DNA of 34,792 nt. Source: a virus. Where the stretch lies: positions 1 through 34,792 of the IMG/VR virus record IMGVR_UViG_3300046411_000278, one strand, 5' to 3'. The translations under genes were made by a program, and so were the position numbers. The notes under the pieces are model-generated. The model did not search any database. It saw nothing but the letters and a program-made list of their open reading frames with translations, and was not told the origin of the DNA. This document shows, piece after piece, positions 8,253 through 15,713 of the stretch; within the stretch, counting starts at the first letter, position 1, and each line of letters begins with the position of its first letter.

Positions 8253-8281
8253 ATTATACATTATTTTAGGGTGTTTGTCAA
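8253..8281 (-). promoter_or_regulatory. Consensus sigma70 (early) promoter of the dsbA-gp43 operon
   Basis: Minus-strand TTGACA and TATAAT with a 17-base spacer, matching the consensus exactly, 25 bases upstream of the dsbA ATG, which has its own AGGAG-like site. It would drive the run of genes from dsbA down to the nucleotidyltransferase at 2037. Confidence 0.88.
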
Positions 8282-8297
8282 GCGTTATTTTTACCAA

Positions 8298-8729
8298 TTA
8301 TCTTGGCGGACAAATCTCAAAACCGTTGATTTGTTTCTTGTATTCATCTGCATAGCCAATGTATATGTACTTAACGCCTTTGGCTTTATAGTATGCACAT
8401 TCGTGGCGTAGACTCTTTAAACCTAAAAATAAATTAGGATTTTTATAATTCCAAGCAAATTGTATTGCTTCTACATTATGTTTATTGAAGTTATGATAAA
8501 AACTAAATGCAACAAGTTTTTTATTACTGTAATATCCAATTATGTCACTTCTTGGAGCACATAAGTCTTCATTAAACAAAGGCATTACACTTTCAAATTG
8601 TTTGTACTTACAATATTGATCGTATATTACTTGTAATTCTTCTACTGGAGGATTTTCAAACAGTACAGCTGATTTAGACATCCTATAGTTTGTTTTAGAT
8701 AAATTTATTCTAGCATATATGTCGCTCAC
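8298..8729 (-). CDS. GNAT-fold protein resembling the C-terminal half of leucyl/arginyl-tRNA-protein transferases (Bpt/ATE1)
   Basis: At 143 aa it is about half a full Bpt (about 240). The stretch from residue 63 onward follows the ATE1/Bpt C-terminal pattern: IIGYYSNKKLVAFSFYH, then IQFAWNYKNPNLFLGLKSLRHE, then AKGVKYIYIGYADEYKKQINGFE, parallel to the family's LG..e.......G..Y.YLGYwi....kmdYK..f.P. Bpt/ATE enzymes attach Leu or Arg to protein N-termini and so mark them for ClpS/ClpAP. This copy lacks the N-terminal Cys-containing domain, so transferase activity is uncertain; a plain acetyltransferase is the alternative. It starts with GTG, overlaps the upstream stop by 3 bases and has an AGGAT site. 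It is the last gene of a late operon. Confidence 0.5.
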   Translation of the reverse strand: MSDIYARINLSKTNYRMSKSAVLFENPPVEELQVIYDQYCKYKQFESVMPLFNEDLCAPRSDIIGYYSNKKLVAFSFYHNFNKHNVEAIQFAWNYKNPNLFLGLKSLRHECAYYKAKGVKYIYIGYADEYKKQINGFEICPPR

Positions 8730-9223
8730 CGATCCTGCACCTCTTTCTTATATTCCTTCGCCCAATTCTTGTAATAGTTTTTCTTTTCTAACCAAGCTCT
8801 TGCTGTATTTAACTTTTCTTTTTCTTGTATAAGAACTAATCCGTAAGTGCCGTGGTTCAATTTTATTCCTTCTACAACTTCAGGATCATCTGGGTGATCC
8901 TCGAGTGCAACAAATCCACGTTCATCTAACATAGATTTAGTATCGTCTATAATTTTACTTAATTCTTCTGGAGTAATACGACTTGGATTAAAACCTAATA
9001 CAACTACTTCTTTACCTTTAGGCCAGTGATATGTGTAATTTTCTATTTCGGCACTGATCCAAAGTTTTATTTCAAATGTATTATCAAGCCAATGTGTTAG
9101 AACAGATTTATCTAACCAAGCCTTCTTTGCATAAGGACATGGAGGTAGGTTGTTAAAAATTTTTGATGGTTTGCTTAAAAAGTTTTGTATCCAATCATCT
9201 ATGGATGATTCGAAGGTCTGCAT
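8726..9223 (-). CDS. Protein of unknown function (165 aa)
   Basis: The N-terminal part has LPPCPYAKKAW at about residues 26-36, reminiscent of the CPFA/CPYA motif of DUF1415-type proteins. The middle reads KGKEVVVLGFNPSRITPEELSKIIDDTK, a strand followed by a helix. The C-terminus (residues 130-165) is basic and Trp/Tyr/Lys-rich. No signal peptide or membrane segment. It lies between a structural-looking gene and the aminoacyl-transferase-like gene, overlapping the latter by 4 bases. The single proline-flanked cysteine could be catalytic, but I can only call it unknown. Confidence 0.7.
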   Translation of the reverse strand: MQTFESSIDDWIQNFLSKPSKIFNNLPPCPYAKKAWLDKSVLTHWLDNTFEIKLWISAEIENYTYHWPKGKEVVVLGFNPSRITPEELSKIIDDTKSMLDERGFVALEDHPDDPEVVEGIKLNHGTYGLVLIQEKEKLNTARAWLEKKNYYKNWAKEYKKEVQDR

Positions 9224-9225
9224 TA

Positions 9226-10029
9226 CTACATCTTAACGCAGTTGTCTACAGTCTTGCCGCCTTTTTTCTTAGTACCCATACGTTTGTAGCCCTTCCAGCA
9301 TACTTTACCGTCAACACCCTTTTGCTTTTCTTCTGGTAGTGTTGTGTAACTTGGGTTACCGCAGTCTGAACATAGACCTTTTGCTTCGTCTAGTTTTGAT
9401 TGCAAATAATCTACATAAGATTCTTCATTAGATTTTCTAGGTTGTGTTTTATCTTTGTATTCATATCTCTTGTCACCAGCTCTCCAACGTTGATATGCAG
9501 GCGTATTAGCTTTTTCGTCTGCTTTACTAATCTGCATTTTTTCTGCTGGCTTTTTATCTTCTTCTTTAATTTTACCATATGTTATACACGGGTCTTCCCC
9601 ACAACCACAGTTTTTCTTTTTACCTTCCTCAACTTTTTTAGTCTTTGGATTGTCGTGGCTCCAACCTTTTTTTGCTAGATCTTTATGTTCTTTATCTGTA
9701 TTAGCTTTTTTAGATTTGCCATCTTTATACATTGTGTGTGGTTCAAACTTATCATCTTTTTTTGACTCAGATACTTCGTCAAATTTCATTTCATAATCCA
9801 TATGATGATAAACACTGCTTAAATAATCTGCGGCTTTAGTGATCTTAGATTGTACCCAACCTTCAAGTCCTTCACGTTCTTCAACACCTTTTAACATTTC
9901 ATGCATTTTGATTGCATATTTTGCAACCTTGTATAATTCTGCACGTGCCATTTGAACTTCGTGATCTGATTCGACTTTGAAAGCCATATCAGCTAAACCG
10001 TTTTCTTTTAAGTCTTTTTCTCTCATCAT
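9226..10029 (-). CDS. Virion-associated modular protein (267 aa), cysteine-rich C-terminal modules
   Basis: Residues 20-85 form a helical domain (ARAELYKVAKYAIKMHEM, WVQSKITKAADYLSSVYH) that I recall as common in structural-region proteins of marine T4-like phages. A lysine-rich linker follows. Then come short modules: KKGWSHDNPKTKKVEEGKKK with CGCGEDPC (141-148), CSDC (220-223), and a basic Cys tail with CWKGYKRMGTKKKGG then NCVKM (244-267). The cysteines could bind a metal. A GATAAATA late box sits 15 bases upstream of its AAGGAT site and ATG, so late expression is expected. Best guess is an internal-head or decoration protein. Other genes nearby carry comparable basic Cys modules. Confidence 0.65.
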   Translation of the reverse strand: MMREKDLKENGLADMAFKVESDHEVQMARAELYKVAKYAIKMHEMLKGVEEREGLEGWVQSKITKAADYLSSVYHHMDYEMKFDEVSESKKDDKFEPHTMYKDGKSKKANTDKEHKDLAKKGWSHDNPKTKKVEEGKKKNCGCGEDPCITYGKIKEEDKKPAEKMQISKADEKANTPAYQRWRAGDKRYEYKDKTQPRKSNEESYVDYLQSKLDEAKGLCSDCGNPSYTTLPEEKQKGVDGKVCWKGYKRMGTKKKGGKTVDNCVKM

Positions 10030-10044
10030 ATTATCCTTATAGTG

Positions 10045-10052
10045 TATTTATC
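10045..10052 (-). promoter_or_regulatory. T4-type late promoter box (GATAAATA)
   Basis: Seven of eight bases match TATAAATA, the T4 late box, on the minus strand 15 bases before the ATG of 9226..10029, followed by an AAGGAT ribosome-binding site. The position is as expected for a short late leader. Confidence 0.65.
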
Positions 10053-10575
10053 TTTTAATAGTCTTGCCACCCATTAAACTGTTACTAATGTCTAAAGCGT
10101 TTTTTGCTGTTCCATCTGGGTTTTTCTTTTGCGGCGCTTTTGGAACACCATTTTTATCACGTTTTCTGTGACCATATGCTTGTTTTGGGTTAGCAACAGA
10201 TGCTATATTCCCTGCACTTGTAGCACCTGCTGTAGCAGTTTCGCCTATAGTTCCTAATGAATTAAACTCCATAGGAACTTCTGAAGTACCAACTATATTT
10301 TGATACATCTGTAGTAGCTCTTTCGTGGGTCCTTGATCTGATAAACGTTTGTTAAATTCTGTTGCCGCATTATCAGCAACTTCGTCGCCATGTTTATTTG
10401 CTAGTTTATTATATATCTGTGCACCTGGATCAGTAGTGTCCCATTTAGCAGTTTTACTAGGGTTTAATAAAAGTTCTGCTACAGCCCAGCCTAATGTAGG
10501 AAGCATAGCCATCAATGCTGGCGCCAACTCATTGACTGGTTTTTTAATATTATTTGTAAGTTCTCGTATTAACAT
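10048..10575 (-). CDS. Unknown protein, possible capsid-internal or virion protein (175 aa)
   Basis: The N-terminus MLIRELTNN resembles the short targeting peptide seen on neighbouring genes, with an I-x-E site at residues 3-5 where a gp21-type prohead protease could cut. One hydrophobic stretch follows (LAPALMAMLPTLGWAVAELLL, about residues 17-37). The rest is helical, then a Gly/Ala-rich and basic tail (GHRKRDKNGVPKAPQKKNPDG, about 130-152). An AAGG site lies 13 bases ahead of the ATG. Its place between other cargo-like genes suggests a head-associated role, but no domain is recognised. Confidence 0.6.
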   Translation of the reverse strand: MLIRELTNNIKKPVNELAPALMAMLPTLGWAVAELLLNPSKTAKWDTTDPGAQIYNKLANKHGDEVADNAATEFNKRLSDQGPTKELLQMYQNIVGTSEVPMEFNSLGTIGETATAGATSAGNIASVANPKQAYGHRKRDKNGVPKAPQKKNPDGTAKNALDISNSLMGGKTIKR

Positions 10576-10592
10576 GCTAATATTTACCTTTT

Positions 10593-12839
10593 TTACTTGT
10601 TGACTGACACGCCTGTCTTGCTATTTGCTGATATCTTGGTATCAGGACTCATTTGATAGTCTATTGTGTAACCTTTATCCTTATCAATACTTACGCCCAT
10701 GTCTCCGGAACTTACAGAAGTACGATCACCACTTATAAGTTTACCGCTCATGTCATACGTTGCTTTTTGATCTATGCTTGCTCCACTATTTTGTCCTGTA
10801 AAGTCTACTGTTACAGTTTTCTTTGCAATATCGTGTGTTTGCTGTAGACCTTTTATTTTAGGTGTTTCGTATTTTAATAGCTTGCCATCTGGTGAAAATG
10901 TATATGTACCTGCTCCACTTGATACAGTACGGTTACTGTTTTTATCTGTTTGTGTGCTTGTACCATTGTCGTTTGTGCCGTCTGGAGTATCAGCACCTGG
11001 TGCTGGTGGAGGAGTTGGCATTTTTATTATGTCTATATTCTTAGGAGCCATTTGTCCAGGGCCTATATCATTACCTGTGTCCATTGTAGCACTCATTGTT
11101 GTCATTGAATTAAGTTTATCTAATGGAGTATCTATTTTTGCCATGTCTCCTGCTTGAACTGCTCCGGCAATAGTTCCTAATAGTGTTGCTACTAACACAA
11201 GATTTTTTCCTGTCTTAGGAATTTTTTTAAGCATTGGCTTTACTTTTCCTAATAAATTTTTAGGAAGTTTTTTTAAACTATCTGCTATGCCTTCTTGTAA
11301 TTGTTGAGGAGTACTTTCATTCAAAATTTGTAAAAATTCTTTTTCAGTATATAAAGATTCTGATTTCTTTTTACCTGACTTCATATTAGCACACCAGTGA
11401 TACATTTTTGCACGTTCACCTGATGCTTTTTTTGCTTTTGATCTTAAACTTGTTACTGATCCGTTACAACTAGCACCCGATTTCTTTACTCTACCTGGAC
11501 GGCTTTTGCCTTTTTTCTTTCCATCAGCAAAGTTTTCCTTCATCATTCCTAAAACAAATTCAAGAGTGTAAGGAAGTTTAGCAACACTAATCGATTCCAT
11601 TTGTAATAATTTAACTACATCATATCTATGATGTCCATTGATAATTCTATTTGTATTATCAACTACTATAGGTGTATATTCTCCACCTGCAATTTTCTTT
11701 AGTTGTTTAGTATAGTTTTCTTTAAGCCTTTCTTTTTGTACAGGTACAATACTTTCTACTTTTATACTAATAATTTTATGTGGGATATATTCTAAATGTT
11801 TTTTACGTATTTGTGGAAGTTGATTCCTTGTAAAACCTTCTGACTTTTTCTTTTTAGGTAATCCTTTATGTTTTGTAGAGGCAAACTTCTTAACATCAGA
11901 CTTTTTCATATCCTTTGCAACGTCTCCTGCTTCACCACCCTTAGGCATATCACCTTTTTGCATTGCTCTAACAATACCAAAAAACTGTTGTTGTTTTTTG
12001 CTTACTGCTTTTTCTTCAACAGGCTCTGACATATGTTTTTTAATTGCTTTTGCAGTTCTTTCAAACTTATGATCTTTGTGCTTAAAGCCTTCGCCACCAG
12101 CCGCTTCCCAACTTGCAATGTTTTTGCCAAAATCGTCAATTAGTATGTTTGGTGTTCCGTCTTGATTCGTTGCAAACTTTGCTTTATCATGTGTAATGAT
12201 AACATTCTCTGGAGGAAAGAAGTCTAAATTCTTTTTAATCCATTCACGCTTGTGTGGTTCTGAATTAGGGTCATTTGGTAAAGGGCTACTTAAAATAGTA
12301 TAGCTACCTTTTACTTTTTTAATTACACCTAGTAAGTTTTTTGCTTGTGGTAGCAAAGGAAGGTTCAAAAAGAAATCATCTGTATCTCTAATTTTTTGTA
12401 GTTCTGGTTCAATGTCTTTGACATTACGCCAGTCTTTACCTATTAACTTTGTCCATTCTCCAAAAAAGTCTGCTAGTACGCCATCCATGTCAACAAATAC
12501 TTTACTTGTACTTGCTAATTCACCCAAATTCTCTGCCATCTTAGCATAGTATAACATACTTTCATCGGTGTTGTCAACCGATTCTGCAAGGCCTAGATTG
12601 AATAATACATTGGTTTTTGAGCCTTTTACCTTCTTTGATAGTGTAGGTGGGCGTCCATCTTTGTCTACTTTGTTACCAAACTTAGCGGCTTGCTTCTTAA
12701 TAGCATCTACACCAACATCTGCTGTAGTGTTGACACCTTTTACAACACGGCCACCGTGCTCTTGTAAACGCAAATAGTGTTTAAAACTGCCTCGCTTAGG
12801 GACTTTATTTTCAATGTCTCTAAAACTATGAAACTTCAT
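10593..12839 (-). CDS. 748-aa multidomain protein: HAD nucleotidase-like, DUF3008-like, ParB/Srx-like, basic Cys module, membrane/β-rich tail
   Basis: Modules in order: N-terminal peptide MKFHSFRDIE with LQE at 25-27; HAD domain 112-250 resembling 5'(3')-deoxyribonucleotidases (DMDGVLADF 117-125, LSSP 183-186, IDDF 234-237); residues 280-330 with KKQQQFFGIVRAMQKG and FASTKHKGLP, like DUF3008; a ParB/sulfiredoxin-type domain 355-422 with the NGHHRYD motif (401-407); a basic module 442-492 with two cysteines and MYHWCANMKSG; a hydrophobic segment 546-563; a Pro/Thr linker; and a repetitive beta-rich tail 640-748. Several L-x-E sites fall between modules (LAE 84-86, LNE 506-508, LQE 514-516), so prohead-protease cutting into separate parts is possible. 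ParB/Srx-like domains can bind DNA or hydrolyse NTPs. I infer a capsid-packaged composite protein; activities untested. Confidence 0.75.
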   Translation of the reverse strand: MKFHSFRDIENKVPKRGSFKHYLRLQEHGGRVVKGVNTTADVGVDAIKKQAAKFGNKVDKDGRPPTLSKKVKGSKTNVLFNLGLAESVDNTDESMLYYAKMAENLGELASTSKVFVDMDGVLADFFGEWTKLIGKDWRNVKDIEPELQKIRDTDDFFLNLPLLPQAKNLLGVIKKVKGSYTILSSPLPNDPNSEPHKREWIKKNLDFFPPENVIITHDKAKFATNQDGTPNILIDDFGKNIASWEAAGGEGFKHKDHKFERTAKAIKKHMSEPVEEKAVSKKQQQFFGIVRAMQKGDMPKGGEAGDVAKDMKKSDVKKFASTKHKGLPKKKKSEGFTRNQLPQIRKKHLEYIPHKIISIKVESIVPVQKERLKENYTKQLKKIAGGEYTPIVVDNTNRIINGHHRYDVVKLLQMESISVAKLPYTLEFVLGMMKENFADGKKKGKSRPGRVKKSGASCNGSVTSLRSKAKKASGERAKMYHWCANMKSGKKKSESLYTEKEFLQILNESTPQQLQEGIADSLKKLPKNLLGKVKPMLKKIPKTGKNLVLVATLLGTIAGAVQAGDMAKIDTPLDKLNSMTTMSATMDTGNDIGPGQMAPKNIDIIKMPTPPPAPGADTPDGTNDNGTSTQTDKNSNRTVSSGAGTYTFSPDGKLLKYETPKIKGLQQTHDIAKKTVTVDFTGQNSGASIDQKATYDMSGKLISGDRTSVSSGDMGVSIDKDKGYTIDYQMSPDTKISANSKTGVSVNK

Positions 12840-13045
12840 TTTTTACGTCCTCTAAAACCACCACCAGTCATGTGTGGTAAACTAAACCAAAGTTTGAACC
12901 AGTCATTATCACCTGGCTTAATCTTTTTTTCTCTTTCTATCTTACGTTTTTCACTAGCAGTCTTACTAATGTTTTCTAATGTGTAAGGTGTGTATCCTTT
13001 ATATTCATTGACACCTGCAAGTTCTTTTAAACGTTCAATGTCCAT
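12836..13045 (-). CDS. Small basic protein with capsid-targeting-like N-terminus (69 aa)
   Basis: It begins MDIERLKELAGV, matching the ELDRMKELAGA segment inside the 14270..15241 protein, which points to a shared peptide used by head proteins. The LKE at residues 6-8 would be a possible prohead-protease site. The remainder is Lys/Arg-rich and ends GGGFRGRKK, compatible with DNA contact. An AGAAGG site lies upstream, within a 1-base gap after the 13047 gene, and its stop overlaps the next start by 4 bases. No enzymatic motif. Confidence 0.6.
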   Translation of the reverse strand: MDIERLKELAGVNEYKGYTPYTLENISKTASEKRKIEREKKIKPGDNDWFKLWFSLPHMTGGGFRGRKK

Positions 13046-13046
13046 A

Positions 13047-13946
13047 TTAGTCAGCCCTTCTGATTTGATATCTTATTCCTAATCTGTCAAACAATTTACC
13101 TGCCGTAGCAATGTTTGTAAGGGCTTGTTTTATTTGTGGCAAGTAATCATCGTTTTGTTCTACTTTATTCATAAACTTTTGTGCTTCGGCTGGTCTAATA
13201 AAAATTAATTTGCCACTCCATGCCGCACCTTTTCTATAAAAACTTAAAAAATGTTCTTTGCCATCAGCACGAGATGCTACCCAATCTAATACTTTAAGTT
13301 TATTAGGGTCTTGTGCCTTGATTGAGGAGTGATCTGTTTTCTTAAATAACTCAAGTTCAGCTATGTTATCTTCTTCAACAGCGTCAACACCCATTATACC
13401 TTGTAATCTTTTGAACATTTCTTCTGCGTGTGGTAACGCTTTTTGAGTGACTCCTTTTTTAAATGACTCTAAATCATTATCCACGACTGTTTGGCGCATC
13501 TTACTTGCACTCATTCCTGTTGCACCTTCAGCATCAGGATCACGATTTAATTGTACGTAATTTATTTTATCGAAGTTATAATTGTGTAATTCTTTTTCAA
13601 CACCGTTGTATTGTTGTAATATTTTTAGTAATTTAGGTTCACCTTCTAAGAAAGTTACTTCGGTGTAACCCATTTTAAATAATCTGTCAGCGGCAGTTAA
13701 TACTGTTTTAGCTAATCCTATACTTACGCCATCAAAGCTCTTACGTGCCCAGTCTAGTTTTTCGTCTGGCGATAAAGGATCTGTAGGTAATTTACTTGCT
13801 CTATCAGTTAAAAATAAAAAAGAATCGCCTGGAGCTTTTTTAATAGCGTCTACAAGTAATGCATGTCCATTTGTTGCTGGGTTCAGTCTGCCAAGTGCAA
13901 AAGAGGCAACTTTACCTTCAGCTTCATATAGTTGTCTTAGTAGCAT
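13047..13946 (-). CDS. Nucleotidyltransferase with capsid-targeting-like N-terminus (299 aa)
   Basis: GRLNPATNGHALLVDAI (residues 19-35) contains the (H/T)xGH nucleotide-binding site. The second signature is GMSASKMR (144-151), the ISTSxxR counterpart. This places it in the NMN-adenylyltransferase/cytidylyltransferase superfamily. The C-terminal half (about 190-299) contains LDWVASRADGKEHFLSFYRKG and is not recognised. The first ten residues, MLLRQLYEAE, resemble T4 capsid-targeting peptides and offer LYE or EAE for gp21-type cleavage, immediately before the enzymatic domain. I infer a head-packaged enzyme injected with DNA. It could be involved in NAD or nucleotide-sugar chemistry; the substrate is unknown. 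Confidence 0.75.
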   Translation of the reverse strand: MLLRQLYEAEGKVASFALGRLNPATNGHALLVDAIKKAPGDSFLFLTDRASKLPTDPLSPDEKLDWARKSFDGVSIGLAKTVLTAADRLFKMGYTEVTFLEGEPKLLKILQQYNGVEKELHNYNFDKINYVQLNRDPDAEGATGMSASKMRQTVVDNDLESFKKGVTQKALPHAEEMFKRLQGIMGVDAVEEDNIAELELFKKTDHSSIKAQDPNKLKVLDWVASRADGKEHFLSFYRKGAAWSGKLIFIRPAEAQKFMNKVEQNDDYLPQIKQALTNIATAGKLFDRLGIRYQIRRAD

Positions 13947-14268
13947 CTGGTAATTCTTCCTTTGGATTTCTTTCGTGATCTAAGACCTTGTGTGCAAGAT
14001 CTGATTTTTCGGAATTGTTCATTAACTCCTTAGGATGTTTATTGATATCATATTTTAAACAATAATGATTTAAGCATTTATCAATCATAGGCATAATATG
14101 GCCTTGAATTACTTTTTCATTAGTTTCACTTCTCATTTTATCCATACATGGTAGATAATGTTTACGATAAAATCCTTCATCATTCAGCATATGAAAATGC
14201 ACATCGTCAATAACATTAAAAGGCATTGAATCTTGTATTGGGTTATTAAATATTTCTTTTAAAAGCAT
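13924..14268 (-). CDS. Unknown head-region protein (114 aa)
   Basis: The open frame extends to 14325, but the ATG at 14268 is chosen: it follows an AGGA site and starts just after the upstream stop at 14270. The protein begins MLLKEIFNN, another short hydrophobic/acidic peptide with an LKE site. It continues with DVHFHMLNDEGFYRKHYLPCMDKM, a stretch I recall from marine T4-like phages without a function. It has several His and Cys residues (HIMPMIDKCLNHYCLKYD) that could bind metal. Its end overlaps the nucleotidyltransferase start by 23 bases. Confidence 0.6.
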   Translation of the reverse strand: MLLKEIFNNPIQDSMPFNVIDDVHFHMLNDEGFYRKHYLPCMDKMRSETNEKVIQGHIMPMIDKCLNHYCLKYDINKHPKELMNNSEKSDLAHKVLDHERNPKEELPDATKTTI

Positions 14269-14269
14269 C

Positions 14270-15241
14270 TTACCACTTCCTACATGACCAGTAACGTGCC
14301 TTTGTTCTTGGTCCAGGATTATCACAATTATGTCTAGCCCGGAAAGAACGTCTACGTGCAGGGTTTGATTTCTTGATACTCATTGATTTGCCTTTTACAC
14401 TTGAGCCGCCATGTCCAAAGTTTACTTTTTTAATGTTTTTAGTTTTTGGATCTCTAACATATACCTTGAACTTCTTAACATCACCTTGCATTGGCTTGCC
14501 AAGTTTAACTTTACGTCCTTGATACTCTGCTTCATCTATAGGATCATCGTCATCGTTGTACCACATCTCACCGTATGCTTCGTAAAATGCATCATCGTCA
14601 TCATATGTTTCGTCAATACTTGCACCAGCAAGTTCTTTCATTCTATCAAGTTCTTGTGTGCCTTCATCGACACCAAAACCTACAATGTCATCGCCTAAGA
14701 TCTTTGCCGCTTCTTTACAGTTGTCTTCATCAATTGCTGATACACCCATAATTTTTCTAAATTCATTTTCCATAGCATTTGTGATAGGCAACATTTTTGC
14801 AAATTTTTCATCATCATTAAAAAGTTCATCTTCGGCTTCGCTTCTGTCGCCACCAAGCATTTGTACTGCTTTTTCAAGTTCGTTGTCTTCAACACCGTCT
14901 GTTAAAATGCCTGAGTCTATATAACCTCTTAACATTCCTGCTGGTAGTTCGTCACCGTTGTTTCCTCGATACTTGCTGTATTTGTTATACCAAGCCTCTA
15001 ATGCTGACTTGTCTGCTTCATTGACATTTTCGTCACCTGGTGAATATGCTTCTTTTGTCTTTTCAGCTTTACTGTATTTGTCTTTCAAACGTCCTAGTTC
15101 TTCTTGACTTGCACCTTCGCGTCCTGCTTTAGCGGCTTTTTTCATATATTCTTTACCGTGCTTTTTAACACCAGTATAATATTGCAAGCCTGATTCGCTT
15201 GTTTCAGCTTCTTTAAGGTAATCTATAAATGTCTTTGTCAT
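14270..15241 (-). CDS. Probable internal head/prohead-core protein with capsid-targeting sequence (323 aa)
   Basis: The N-terminus MTKTFIDYLKEAETSES closely parallels the T4 internal-protein targeting peptide (MKTYQEFIAEA): a hydrophobic helix ending in L-x-E then Ala, which gp21 protease cuts. A basic region follows (KKHGKEYMKKAAKAGRE), then a long acidic middle (DDDDAFYEAYGEMWYNDDDDP) with an ELDRMKELAGA repeat of the neighbour's N-terminus. The C-terminus is basic (RRRSFRARHNCDNPGPRTKA, then RYWSCRKW) with a Cys pair, likely DNA- or metal-binding. The acidic/basic layout fits a scaffold-core or internal protein. It is first in a late operon behind GATAAATA at 15273..15280. Confidence 0.7.
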   Translation of the reverse strand: MTKTFIDYLKEAETSESGLQYYTGVKKHGKEYMKKAAKAGREGASQEELGRLKDKYSKAEKTKEAYSPGDENVNEADKSALEAWYNKYSKYRGNNGDELPAGMLRGYIDSGILTDGVEDNELEKAVQMLGGDRSEAEDELFNDDEKFAKMLPITNAMENEFRKIMGVSAIDEDNCKEAAKILGDDIVGFGVDEGTQELDRMKELAGASIDETYDDDDAFYEAYGEMWYNDDDDPIDEAEYQGRKVKLGKPMQGDVKKFKVYVRDPKTKNIKKVNFGHGGSSVKGKSMSIKKSNPARRRSFRARHNCDNPGPRTKARYWSCRKW

Positions 15242-15272
15242 GTGTCAACACCCTTTATATTATAATTTAAAG

Positions 15273-15280
15273 TATTTATC
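15273..15280 (-). promoter_or_regulatory. T4-type late promoter box (GATAAATA) of the cargo operon
   Basis: Minus-strand GATAAATA, 31 bases upstream of the ATG of 14270..15241, in the divergent gap 15242-15338 that also carries the speD upstream region on the other strand. Confidence 0.65.
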
Positions 15281-15310
15281 AATATTAGTCAAGCTCTATG
15301 GGTGCAGTGG

Positions 15311-15318
15311 ACTAAATA
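15311..15318 (+). promoter_or_regulatory. Candidate late promoter box (ACTAAATA) of speD
   Basis: Plus-strand ACTAAATA lies 20 bases before the speD ATG, with an AAGGA site in between. It departs from TATAAATA in its first two bases, as does the phoH box (GCTAAATA), so a looser NCTAAATA form may be used on the plus strand. Confidence 0.45.
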
Positions 15319-15338
15319 GAAACCAAAAAGGAACGGCT

Positions 15339-15713
15339 ATGTTGAAGCATAAACACATGATAATTAGAGCTGAAGTAAGCAATCCACCACAATGCGAGCA
15401 AACTATAGTCGATTGGGCTGGTAATTTAATAAGAGATATAGACATGAAAATAATGATGGGGCCGTACGCCAAGTATTGTGAAATGCCAGGCAATAGAGGG
15501 TTTACTTGTGTTACTATTATTGAAACAAGTCACATAGCAATACATGTTTGGGACGAAGTAAAGCCTGCATTAGTACAACTAGATGTATATACGTGTGGTG
15601 AATTAGATAAACGTAAAGTATTTGATGCACTAGAACGCTGGGATCCAGTTAAAATTGAATACAAATATTTAGATAGAGAAAAAGAACTTACTTTAGTTGA
15701 CTTTCATTCTTAA
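15339..15713 (+). CDS. speD: S-adenosylmethionine decarboxylase-like (SpeD) pyruvoyl proenzyme
   Basis: A 124-residue class 1B SpeD-type protein. The family makes decarboxylated AdoMet for spermidine synthesis after self-cleavage to form a pyruvoyl group. ETSHIAIHVWDE then LDVYTCG holds the key residues: Ser64 (cleavage and pyruvoyl source), His69 (processing) and Cys86 (proton donor). All three are present. Bacterial relatives normally read ESH at the cleavage point, whereas here the residue before Ser is Thr. The ATG at 15339 is chosen for its AAGGA site and because the protein family begins near here, though the frame extends to 15240. It is one of two plus-strand genes, and its 3' end overlaps the opposing gene by 21 bases. 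Phage SpeD relatives may have other decarboxylase substrates, so the exact amine is open. Confidence 0.85.
   Translation: MLKHKHMIIRAEVSNPPQCEQTIVDWAGNLIRDIDMKIMMGPYAKYCEMPGNRGFTCVTIIETSHIAIHVWDEVKPALVQLDVYTCGELDKRKVFDALERWDPVKIEYKYLDREKELTLVDFHS

Noticed and set aside
10774-11157. 127-residue hydrophobic plus-strand frame opposite the 748-aa gene
   Set aside because: No ribosome-binding site or recognised domain; the opposing frame has strong domain matches.
12551-12578. TTGACA with a TTATAC at 17 bases inside the 748-aa gene
   Set aside because: The -10 box is poor and the site codes for conserved-looking protein, unlike the clean promoters in gaps.
15240-15338. Longer speD start at 15240
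   Set aside because: The extra 33 residues are unlike SpeD, and the ATG at 15339 has an AAGGA site and fits the family start.
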